Source: Verrucomicrobiota bacterium
GTDB taxonomy: Bacteria; Verrucomicrobiota; Verrucomicrobiia; Opitutales; Opitutaceae
Direction of reading: 5' to 3'
DNA length: 64,000 nucleotides
Assembly: GCA_023416735.1 (NCBI GenBank)
Contig: JAEZGX010000005.1
Span: 1 to 64,000, forward strand
Shown one piece after another: positions 50,303-57,684 of the stretch; position 1 is the first letter of the stretch; each line of letters begins with the position of its first letter. Under the pieces are notes generated by a model. That model searched no databases, was not told the origin of the DNA, and saw nothing but the letters and a program-made list of their open reading frames with translations. A program made the position numbers and the translations under genes.

Positions 50303-50809
50303 ATGACGACGATGGAATGGCTCGAGGCTCTCAGCTACGCGGTCACCATCATCGGTCTTCCGCTCGCCATCTACGTCTTCCTCCGCGAGCAACGAAAGGA
50401 ACGCCAGAACGACGACGAGGAAGTCTATCTTCAACTTTCCGACGACTACGCGAAATTCCTTCGTCTCGTCCTCGAAAACGCGGATCTGCGCCTCATGACG
50501 CAACTGCGCCCCGAACAACCGCTCACGCCGGACCAAATCGAGCGCCGCAACGTTCTCTTCGAACTTTTGATCTCCATTTTCGAGCGCGCCTACATCCTCG
50601 TTTACGAAGATCGCATGAGCCGACAGGCCTCCCGCCTTTGGCAAACCTGGGTCGACTACATGCGGGAATGGTGCGCGCGTCCGGACTTCCGCGAACTTCT
50701 TCCTCAGCTTCTCCAGGGCGAAGACCCGGAATTCCAAGCTTACATCCAAGGCATCGCCAAACAAGAAGCCGCCGCCCCGACTCCCACCGCGACGTCCGCC
50801 ACCGCGTGA
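50303..50809 (+). CDS. membrane-anchored helical protein, unknown function
   Basis: The 168-residue protein has one N-terminal TM (about residues 9-28, LSYAVTIIGLPLAIYVFLRE), then a charged, helical cytoplasmic domain (NDDEEVYLQLSDDYAKFL, IFERAYILVYEDRMSR, WVDYMREW). The tail is Ala/Thr/Pro-rich. The pattern is common among small membrane-anchored proteins with one C-terminal helical domain. I cannot name a function. The ATG at 50303 is chosen. Confidence 0.75.
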   Translation: MTTMEWLEALSYAVTIIGLPLAIYVFLREQRKERQNDDEEVYLQLSDDYAKFLRLVLENADLRLMTQLRPEQPLTPDQIERRNVLFELLISIFERAYILVYEDRMSRQASRLWQTWVDYMREWCARPDFRELLPQLLQGEDPEFQAYIQGIAKQEAAAPTPTATSATA

Positions 50810-50860
50810 GTCGGAGTCCCGCGCCCTCTCAGGCTTGAGAGCGCACAAACTCTCTTCTGC

Positions 50861-51604
50861 TCACTCGCGGCGGCCAATCCGCTCCCGCGGCTCTTTCACG
50901 TTCGTCGGGGCGTCCACCCATCGCCCCTCCGGACGGGCCCATTCCACCGCATTCGCGATCACCCGCTTCACGTTGGCGTCGTGATAAGTCGGATACGTTT
51001 CATGCCCGGGCCGAAAATAGAAGATCTTTCCATTTCCCCTCCGCCAGCAGCAACCGCTGCGAAACACTTCGCCACCTTCGAACCACGAAATGAACACCTG
51101 CTCCTCCGGCGGCGGAATTCCAAACGGCTCCCCATACATTTCCTCGTGCGGCAGCTCAAACTGCTGGTCGATTCCACGCGCGATCGGATGCCCCGGATTG
51201 CACACCCAGATCCGTTCCCGCTCACCCGCTTCCCGCCACGTCAGCGAACACGTGGTGCCGAGCATCCGCTTGAAGATTTTCGAGTAGTGCCCCGAGTGCA
51301 GCACGATCAGTCCCATCCCTTCGAGCACCCGCTTCTGCACGCGATCCACGACCTCGTCCCGCACGTCGCGATGCGCCTTGTGCCCCCACCAGGTCAGCAC
51401 GTCCGTCTCCGCCAACCGCGCTTCGCTCAAACCGTGATCCGGCTCCTGCAGCGTTGCCGTCGTCACCTCGGCCCCGGCGGGCAACAGCTCGCGCAATCCC
51501 TCCGCGATCGCCTCGTGCATCCCCCGCGGATAAATCTCCGCGACCGACGCATTTTGATGCTCATGCACATTCTCACCCCACACCACCACACGAAGAGATG
51601 ACAT
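50861..51604 (-). CDS. ThuA-like glutamine amidotransferase-fold protein
   Basis: ThuA domain proteins are linked to trehalose and other sugar use. The 247-residue protein has the opening VVVWGENVHEH, TWWGHKAH, GLIVLHSGHYSKIF (the elbow region), a late FYFRPGHETYPTYH and the conserved NAVEWARP end. It has no signal peptide. The ATG at 51604 is chosen. It is divergent from radC, with starts 45 bases apart if GTG 51650 is correct for radC. Confidence 0.9.
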   Translation of the reverse strand: MSSLRVVVWGENVHEHQNASVAEIYPRGMHEAIAEGLRELLPAGAEVTTATLQEPDHGLSEARLAETDVLTWWGHKAHRDVRDEVVDRVQKRVLEGMGLIVLHSGHYSKIFKRMLGTTCSLTWREAGERERIWVCNPGHPIARGIDQQFELPHEEMYGEPFGIPPPEEQVFISWFEGGEVFRSGCCWRRGNGKIFYFRPGHETYPTYHDANVKRVIANAVEWARPEGRWVDAPTNVKEPRERIGRRE

Positions 51605-51649
51605 AGCCAGAGGTTGGCATCGCCGTCGCGCCTGTCCAAAAAAAATCTC

Positions 51650-52375
51650 GTGTCCAGCCTGCCGGAATACCCCGTCGGCAACCGCCTGCGCGAAACCGCC
51701 GCCGGCGACCGCCCCCAGGAACGCCTCCAACGTCTCGGCGCGAGCGCCCTCAGCGACAGCGAACTCCTCGCCATGCTTCTTCGCAGCGGCACGCGCGGGC
51801 ACGACGTCCTCACGCTCGCCACGCGTCTGATCGCCGAAGCCGGCTCACTCGCCGGACTCATCTCCTGGAAAGAAAAAGATTTTCGCCGCCTGAAAGGGAT
51901 CGGACGCATAAAATCCCTCCAGCTCCTCACCGTAATGGAGGTCGCCCGGCGCGTCGTCGGCCAGCAATCCGGCGAATCTCCTCTGCTCAACCGTTCCGAT
52001 CTCGTCGCCGCCCACCTTCAGCCCGTCGCCCAGGGTCTCGAAGTTGAAAAATTTTGGGTGCTCTGCCTGAATCGGAAAAATCGTCTCCTTCGCCGCGTCG
52101 AAGTCAGTTCCGGCACTGCCACCGCCGCGCTCGCGCATCCGCGCGAAGTGTTCCGCGCCGCCATTCGCGAATCCTCCACCGCCGTCATCTGCGCGCACAA
52201 CCATCCCAGCGGCGATCCGGCGCCGAGCGCCGCCGACATCCAGCTCACGCGCATCCTCCGCGACGCCGCCCGCGCCGTCGAAATCGATCTCCTCGACCAC
52301 GTCATCGTCGGCCGCCCCACCGCCGACCCCACCGGCCGCGGCTACTACAGCTTTCGCGAAGCGGGCGTTCTCTAG
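51650..52375 (+). CDS. radC: RadC family JAMM/MPN+ domain protein
   Basis: RadC-like proteins have a JAMM metal site of unclear function, once linked to repair. The 241-residue protein has an N-terminal HhH-like region (LKGIGRIKSLQLL) and the metal motif HNHPSGDPAPSAAD near residues 183-196. Start is uncertain: GTG 51650 (VSSLPEYP) fits the family, while TTG 51614 would add 12 residues. No conserved ATG is present. It is not next to a toxin or mobile gene. Confidence 0.9.
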   Translation: MSSLPEYPVGNRLRETAAGDRPQERLQRLGASALSDSELLAMLLRSGTRGHDVLTLATRLIAEAGSLAGLISWKEKDFRRLKGIGRIKSLQLLTVMEVARRVVGQQSGESPLLNRSDLVAAHLQPVAQGLEVEKFWVLCLNRKNRLLRRVEVSSGTATAALAHPREVFRAAIRESSTAVICAHNHPSGDPAPSAADIQLTRILRDAARAVEIDLLDHVIVGRPTADPTGRGYYSFREAGVL

Positions 52376-52382
52376 ATCAAAA

Positions 52383-52407
52383 TGGAGGCGCGGTGCCGTC
52401 ACCGCGC
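52383..52407 (+). repeat. short GCGGTG hairpin repeat
   Basis: TGGAGGCGCGGTGCCGTCAC followed by CGCGC is one of three copies in the window. It lies between radC and the opposing membrane-protein gene. Confidence 0.6.
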
Positions 52408-52416
52408 TTTGCACGT

Positions 52417-53940
52417 CTAGTCCGGCACCAATCGCCAGATCGTAACTCGATCAATCCGTTCCATCCGCTCCCAGTTTCCCGGAATGGACTGCTGCAGCGC
52501 CCGCTCCTCCTCAAACTCGAACAGCGTCGCATAAATCGGCCGCCCCGCCGCCCGCGCCGCCCGCTGCAACGCCGGCCAGCTCTTCTCATCCGTGAGAATG
52601 TCCCACCGCACAATCGTGAAGTCGGTGTAATACGTGAAGGCCCCGCTCGCTTGCATCTGCATGACCAACGCATTCGCCGGCGCGTTCGCCTTCATCCATT
52701 CCGCGGTTTGCACATACACCTCGTCGCCCACTCTCGCCAAGTCGATCCTCAGCCGCCGCGCCAGCGTCAGCTCCCATGCGAGCGCCACACCGGTCAGGGC
52801 GACCCAACACCCAAGCTTCATCCCACGCGGAAGCCGTTCCGTGAACCCCTGCAACGCTACGCACGCAGCCAAAATCAACGCCGGAAACGCCGGCAAAATA
52901 AACCGCAAATACCACCACGTTTCCCCCGCGTGGTAGTAGAACACGTAAACGCCCACGAATCCCGTCACCCACGCTATCACCAGCGGCAGGAGCAACGGCG
53001 GACGTCGTTTCGTCGCTAACAACGCCAGTGCCCCGACGGCCACCACCGGCGAAAGCAGCAGAAAAATCCAGAGCGCGAAGTGAGCCGCATTGTGCGGCAC
53101 ATGTTCGAGCCGGAACAAATGCCCCACTGAACCGTATCCAGTCGATGATACGCTCCCGTAAAGCGTCGTGTTATACCACGCCAGAACCGCCGCGCCCGGG
53201 ATCCCGCCGGCCACGACCGCCAGCCATCCCCGCCAGCGAAACCCGATCACGGTCGCGACCGGCAGCAGCACCACCAGATTCGTCGGCCGAATCAGCACCG
53301 ACATCGCAATCGACGCCCCCGCCGCAAAACCCCACGTCCATCGTTCGCGCGTCTTCAACGCACACCAAATCGACGCCAGCACCCAAACCGTCGCCGGCAT
53401 GTCGCTCATCGGTTGCAGCGAATACGAGAGAAACAGCGGGCACGCCCAAAGCATCCCGACTGCCGCCAACGCCCAGCTCCGCGACAACCCCAATCGGCGC
53501 CCCACCGCCAGCATCAACGCTGCCCCCGCCAGCACGAGCATCAGATTCACCGGAATCGTCGCCAGATCCAGCCCCACCACTTGCGATGCCAGCCACAGAT
53601 GCAGAGGAAAGCCGACCGGATAACTCGGCGTCATCGTCGCCGCTTCCGAATCGACGTGAAACCCCAACGGCCGCTGCTGATGCGGATCCCAAATCTGCGT
53701 GTCCAAACCTTCGATACGCGGAATCGGCTGGATCAAATTCCCTTCCTCCAACAATCGCGCGGCATTCAGGTAACCCGACGCATCCGACGGCCCCGCATAC
53801 GGCGAACAGTGCGTCGCGATAAACCAGAGATAGCTCGTCACGACTGCCGCCAACAACCCGACGATGCTCCACTTGCGACCGCGCAGGATTCCCGATTCGC
53901 GTGCGACAGCAGGAGGTTCGCGGTGGACGGAGGGAATCAT
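52417..53940 (-). CDS. multi-pass membrane protein, GT39/ArnT-like
   Basis: The 507-residue protein has about ten to eleven membrane segments and a first loop with acidic residues after TM1 (YAGPSDASGYLNAAR), resembling the DD/DE loop of GT-C glycosyltransferases such as the GT39 family. A C-terminal soluble part (LVMQMQASGAFTYYTDFTIV) is extracytoplasmic. It may transfer sugars from a polyprenyl donor. The ATG at 53940 is chosen. It is head to head with the gene at 54094, 153 bases apart, suggesting a shared promoter region. Confidence 0.7.
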   Translation of the reverse strand: MIPSVHREPPAVARESGILRGRKWSIVGLLAAVVTSYLWFIATHCSPYAGPSDASGYLNAARLLEEGNLIQPIPRIEGLDTQIWDPHQQRPLGFHVDSEAATMTPSYPVGFPLHLWLASQVVGLDLATIPVNLMLVLAGAALMLAVGRRLGLSRSWALAAVGMLWACPLFLSYSLQPMSDMPATVWVLASIWCALKTRERWTWGFAAGASIAMSVLIRPTNLVVLLPVATVIGFRWRGWLAVVAGGIPGAAVLAWYNTTLYGSVSSTGYGSVGHLFRLEHVPHNAAHFALWIFLLLSPVVAVGALALLATKRRPPLLLPLVIAWVTGFVGVYVFYYHAGETWWYLRFILPAFPALILAACVALQGFTERLPRGMKLGCWVALTGVALAWELTLARRLRIDLARVGDEVYVQTAEWMKANAPANALVMQMQASGAFTYYTDFTIVRWDILTDEKSWPALQRAARAAGRPIYATLFEFEEERALQQSIPGNWERMERIDRVTIWRLVPD

Positions 53941-54093
53941 TATTTTCGTTGTCGGAGAAATCACCGTCGCATTGTTTCCAGCCGTGGCACAAACCGAAAA
54001 CCCGATGCTTTCCGCGCTCGCAGCCCCGCCCGCATCGCGAGCCGTCGCTGGGAACGGCCGCCACCTCCTTGCGACAGTAGCACTCCCGTTCGC

Positions 54094-55710
54094 ATGAGTT
54101 CGACGGACGTTCGGCTTTCTTCCCGTTCCGCTATTCGTCGGTGCGCTCTTCGCCTCGCGTATTGCGCCGCAATCGCGGCATTTCTCTGGGCTTTCGCGCG
54201 CTTCTACCAGCCAGGAACCGGATTCAGCTACCTGATCGATTTCGGCGCTCAACAAGGCCGTCCGCAGATCAGCGAGATGGAGGGCCTCGACTATTCGCTT
54301 CAAGCTCACGGTTTCGGTTACGACGCCCAATACTACGTGCAGCTCGCGATGCACCCGTCTCTGCGCGACCCTGAGCTGCCTGCCGCGATTGACAGTCTTT
54401 CCTACCGTGCGCGACGTATCCTGTTTTGTTGGACAGCCTACACGCTCGGGCTGGGCCAGCCGCAATGGATCCTGCAGGCCTACGCGGTGCAAAACGCCGT
54501 CGCGTGGCTCGCTCTCGCTGGTGTGCTGCTATGGTGGTTCCCCCCCGTGAGCTGGAACAACTTCCTGCGCTGGGCGGGCGTTCTCTTTTGCGCAGGAATG
54601 TGCGCCAGCGTGCGCAATGCTCTCGTCGACGGCCCCAGCCTGCTCATCCTCGCGATCGGCCTGATGTATCTGGAAAAGAATCGCCGCTGGCTTGCGGCGG
54701 CGATGCTCGGTGTCGGCGCTCTCGGCCGCGAAACAAACCTGCTCGGTGCCGCCGCCTTTTTGAATCCCGAACGCCGGACCTTCGGCCCGACCACTCGTCT
54801 GCTCGCGCAGGGCCTTCTTATTGCCGCGCCGCTCGCCGCCTGGCTTGCCTATATCCACTTCACCGTCGGCAGCTCAATCAACGCCGGAAGCGGCAACTTC
54901 AGCCTCCCGTTTGTTGGCTACATCGACAAATGGCGAGAAACCGTCACCGGTCTTTCCCTTGACGGCCGCATGGTCGAACCGGGGCGCCTCAATCTTCTTC
55001 TCCTCGTCGCGCTCTCAACCCAGTTCCTCTTCCTGCTCCTGCGTCCGATGATTCGCCAGCCATGGTGGCGTGTCGCCGCCTGCTACGCGCTGCTCATGGT
55101 GTTTCTCGGCAGCGCGCCTTGGGAAGGACATCCGAGCGCGGCCGGACGCCTTCTCCTGCCGATGCAGCTCGCGTTCAACGTCCTCGTTCCGCGCACACGT
55201 CGCTGGCTCGTCGTGCTCGTGCTGGGTAATATCACCGTCATCGGCGCGCCTCTCATGCTCGCGCCCCCCACCGGAGCCGCCTACGAAGTTACTCGCGCCG
55301 CCAACCTCGACTCCGCTGCGTCCCAGATCCGCGTTGAATTCGACGCGTCGTGGTTTGGCGCGGAAAAACGCGGCGAACGCACCTGGCGATGGGCCCGCCA
55401 CACCGCATCGCTCTCGATTTTCAACCGGCACGAGCACGCCCTGCGGACCGATGTTTCCTTCTTCATCGATACACTCGAGCCACGACAGATCACCATTCGC
55501 CAACGCGACCAGCTGGTGTGGAGCGAAAATGTGAACGGCGAGATGGCCCACCCGGTCGTCCTCTCCGACCTTGAGCTTCAGCCCGGAGAAAACCGTTTCA
55601 CTTTCTCCACGGAAGAACCGCCTGACCGCCCTGCCAACTGGGACGACCGCCCGCTCTCGTTCTCTCTCCGCAACCTGGCAATCCATCTCTCACCGGCAGC
55701 CACTCCGTGA
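54094..55710 (+). CDS. multi-pass membrane protein with C-terminal beta-domain
   Basis: The 538-residue protein has an N-terminal TM (about residues 16-40), a loop with acidic and aromatic residues (EMEGLDYSLQAHGFGYDAQYY) like a GT-C entry loop, about nine further TMs and a C-terminal extracytoplasmic beta-rich domain (about 400-538). I do not recognise a family beyond the GT-C-like shape. It is divergent from the GT39-like gene, and both are near the exopolysaccharide locus. Confidence 0.65.
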   Translation: MSSTDVRLSSRSAIRRCALRLAYCAAIAAFLWAFARFYQPGTGFSYLIDFGAQQGRPQISEMEGLDYSLQAHGFGYDAQYYVQLAMHPSLRDPELPAAIDSLSYRARRILFCWTAYTLGLGQPQWILQAYAVQNAVAWLALAGVLLWWFPPVSWNNFLRWAGVLFCAGMCASVRNALVDGPSLLILAIGLMYLEKNRRWLAAAMLGVGALGRETNLLGAAAFLNPERRTFGPTTRLLAQGLLIAAPLAAWLAYIHFTVGSSINAGSGNFSLPFVGYIDKWRETVTGLSLDGRMVEPGRLNLLLLVALSTQFLFLLLRPMIRQPWWRVAACYALLMVFLGSAPWEGHPSAAGRLLLPMQLAFNVLVPRTRRWLVVLVLGNITVIGAPLMLAPPTGAAYEVTRAANLDSAASQIRVEFDASWFGAEKRGERTWRWARHTASLSIFNRHEHALRTDVSFFIDTLEPRQITIRQRDQLVWSENVNGEMAHPVVLSDLELQPGENRFTFSTEEPPDRPANWDDRPLSFSLRNLAIHLSPAATP

Positions 55711-55758
55711 TACCGCTCCTCGCCGAGCGATTTTAATCGTTTCCGCAGATCGCTCCGT

Positions 55759-56013
55759 TCAGCGCCCCGGCGATCGCAACGCGTCCAACTCGCGCTCCCA
55801 TGAGCGGCCCTCGATCGCATCCACCAGCATTTGCAAACTGCGATGCTCGTATACAAAAGCGATGTGATTATCGGAACCGGGGAAATATCTATACATCCGC
55901 CCTCCCTTGGCCCGGGCGATATGGCCGATCACCGCGCCGTTTCTACAGACTTCCATCTGTCGAAGTTTCGTGCGCCGGCGGTCCGTGTGCAGCTGGAATG
56001 CTACGCCGTCCAT
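55759..56013 (-). CDS. small hypothetical protein
   Basis: The 84-residue product has plausible composition, a basic N-terminal half (DRRRTKLRQM) and a C-terminal helix (RSLQMLVDAIEGRSWERELDAL). It fills part of a 408-base space between a plus-strand membrane gene and a minus-strand wza-like gene. I see nothing else in that space. It could be real or a chance frame. Confidence 0.45.
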   Translation of the reverse strand: MDGVAFQLHTDRRRTKLRQMEVCRNGAVIGHIARAKGGRMYRYFPGSDNHIAFVYEHRSLQMLVDAIEGRSWERELDALRSPGR

Positions 56014-56118
56014 GTATAGGAAAATGTATTAAGCGGAAACTATTCCCGATGGAATCTCTAAAAGGGCCTCCCATCCACTTTGCGCGTTTCCCCGATGGCT
56101 GCCATAAGGGCAAACACC

Positions 56119-56784
56119 CTAAAACCAAACAAACCGCGTCGGCACGAATACGATATCGGACGGCTGGAGGTAAAACGGTTCACTGGGCTTCCCGTTCAGC
56201 GCCAGACTCAGATCGAGCACGAAATTGTTCACCTCCCCATTCTGGTGTCTCACCACCACGACTCGCTTGATATCGGCCTTCGCGTGATCAAACCCGCCCG
56301 CTTCCATCACCGCTTCGAGCGCCGTCATCGGCCGCTTCGATGCATATTTTCCAGGCCGCAACACCGCCCCACTTACATTCACTTCGAAAGCGGACGCGAC
56401 CACGGAGACTACGACGTCGCTCGCGAGCAACTCCGTTGCGTATCTCTGACTTAGCTCTTTGCTCAGTTCGTCCGGCGTTTTCCCCGCAGCCATCACTTCG
56501 CCTGCGATCGGCAAAGTGATTCTCCCGTCACGTCGCACCTCTCCGGAGGTGTCCATGCTGGGCGCTCCTACGAATGACACCCTTAACTGGTCGCCTTCCA
56601 GAATCACTCCGGCCCCTTGGGACGGTGCCCCCGCCGCGAGCGTCCGCTCGCTGGTAGGACTCGAACAACCGCTCAGTAATCCGGCGCAAATCCCCGCCGC
56701 CACGCCCGCGAATCCCGCAAGTCGCCGCACATTGACTCGGAACTTTTCGGTAGGGTCGCAATCGAATCCATCGCTACTGTTCAT
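56119..56784 (-). CDS. polysaccharide export outer-membrane lipoprotein (Wza-like)
   Basis: The 221-residue protein has a lipoprotein signal with lipobox LLSGCSS, a poly-export (PES) domain beginning GDQLRVSFVGAPSM, then one SLBB domain with VNVSGAVLRPGKY and the C-terminal FYLQPSDIVFVPTRFVWF. It lacks the C-terminal amphipathic helix that forms the outer-membrane barrel in E. coli Wza, so it is the short form. The ATG at 56784 is chosen. It is transcribed away from the RfaH-like gene. Confidence 0.9.
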   Translation of the reverse strand: MNSSDGFDCDPTEKFRVNVRRLAGFAGVAAGICAGLLSGCSSPTSERTLAAGAPSQGAGVILEGDQLRVSFVGAPSMDTSGEVRRDGRITLPIAGEVMAAGKTPDELSKELSQRYATELLASDVVVSVVASAFEVNVSGAVLRPGKYASKRPMTALEAVMEAGGFDHAKADIKRVVVVRHQNGEVNNFVLDLSLALNGKPSEPFYLQPSDIVFVPTRFVWF

Positions 56785-57122
56785 GGCATTATAGAAGTTC
56801 TTAGGTTCTCTCTTCTCGAGCACTGTATAAACTTGGATAGCTCTCCCTCGTTCCGACCCGCACCGTAGCAGGTCGATTTCAGTATCCAAGAGTAGTGTTG
56901 TCGGGGATGTTGCTTCGCACGGCGTAAGCAAAACCCTGTGCGTGGCGCTGTGGTTTGAAATAGCCTTGAACCGTCTGGTCCGCGTCCTTCCTCTGCGCTC
57001 CAGCCAGCGGAGAGCGTCGGATAAATCTTTCCGTCAAGGTCAGCAATCAACGCCAGGCGCAGGCAACTGCACCTAGATGGCGGCAGCGTCCCAGCTCACA
57101 ATCAACCGCGGTCATCTCGCAT
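56785..57122. other. divergent intergenic region between wza-like and RfaH-like genes
   Basis: This 338-base space must hold promoters for both directions. I can support no gene in it. It contains GGCGGCAGCGT (57079-57089), one base different from the ops core GGCGGTAGCGT used by RfaH. No convincing sigma-70 or sigma-54 promoter was found. Confidence 0.4.
57079..57089 (+). promoter_or_regulatory. ops-like element upstream of the RfaH-like gene
   Basis: GGCGGCAGCGT matches the enterobacterial ops element GGCGGTAGCGT in 10 of 11 positions. The one difference is at position 6, the T that RfaH contacts. It is 33 bases before the start of the RfaH-like gene. It may be chance in GC-rich DNA. Confidence 0.25.
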
Positions 57123-57623
57123 ATGGACTGGTATTGCATACACACACGTCCGCAGAAGGAAGACTCCACCTGCGCCTACTATGAAGAGTCGCTTGGAATC
57201 GAGACCTACTCGCCCAAGCTTCGCCAGCAACGAATCATTCGGCGCGTGCGCCGGGTCGTCATCCGCCCGCTGTTTCCTCGCTATATTTTTTGCCGTTTCG
57301 AGCCGGCGCTGAGCTACCGCGCCGTTCGTTACGCGCCCGATATCATTGACGTGGTGCATTGCGGCCACGCCCCCGCCGTCGTGCCCGAGCAATCGATCAA
57401 CGAGCTCAAAGCATGGGTCGGAGAGGCACTCGATCCTTCCAGCATGAAACCGTCGTTTCGCGCGGGAGATCTGGTTGAAATCGAGGCCGGGCCACTCATC
57501 GGACTCCGCGCCATCGTCCAGCAGGAACTGAGCGACTCCGAGCGCGTCGCCGTGTTGCTTTCGTTCCTCGACTGCGGCGCGCGGACTCTCGTGCCGACCA
57601 ATCAACTCCGGCTCGTCAGCTGA
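57123..57623 (+). CDS. NusG-family antiterminator, RfaH-like
   Basis: The 166-residue protein has an NGN domain with WYCIHTRPQKE at the start, FPRYIFCRF and RYAPDIIDVV, and a KOW-like domain with FRAGDLVEIEAGPLIGLRAIV near 112-132. Specialised NusG paralogues at exopolysaccharide loci prevent early termination on the long operon. It lies just upstream of the wzc-like gene, so it probably regulates the genes that follow. Start ATG at 57123 (MDWYC). Confidence 0.88.
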   Translation: MDWYCIHTRPQKEDSTCAYYEESLGIETYSPKLRQQRIIRRVRRVVIRPLFPRYIFCRFEPALSYRAVRYAPDIIDVVHCGHAPAVVPEQSINELKAWVGEALDPSSMKPSFRAGDLVEIEAGPLIGLRAIVQQELSDSERVAVLLSFLDCGARTLVPTNQLRLVS

Positions 57624-57684
57624 TCCTCAACCCTCTGCTCCGTCGATCCCGCTGAATCCCAGCGCTCGGCCGACTTCTCCTAAA

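Noticed and set aside
56640..56680. A GGACTCGAACA string resembling a tRNA T arm
   Set aside because: It lies within the wza-like coding sequence and lacks matching arms.
56940..56970. Possible sigma-54 promoter (TGGCGC then TTTGA)
   Set aside because: The -12 element lacks GC and the spacing match is poor.
56781..57050. Small minus-strand frame in the wza-like to RfaH-like gap
   Set aside because: It overlaps the wza-like start, has no ribosome binding site and shows no domain; the gap more likely holds divergent promoters.
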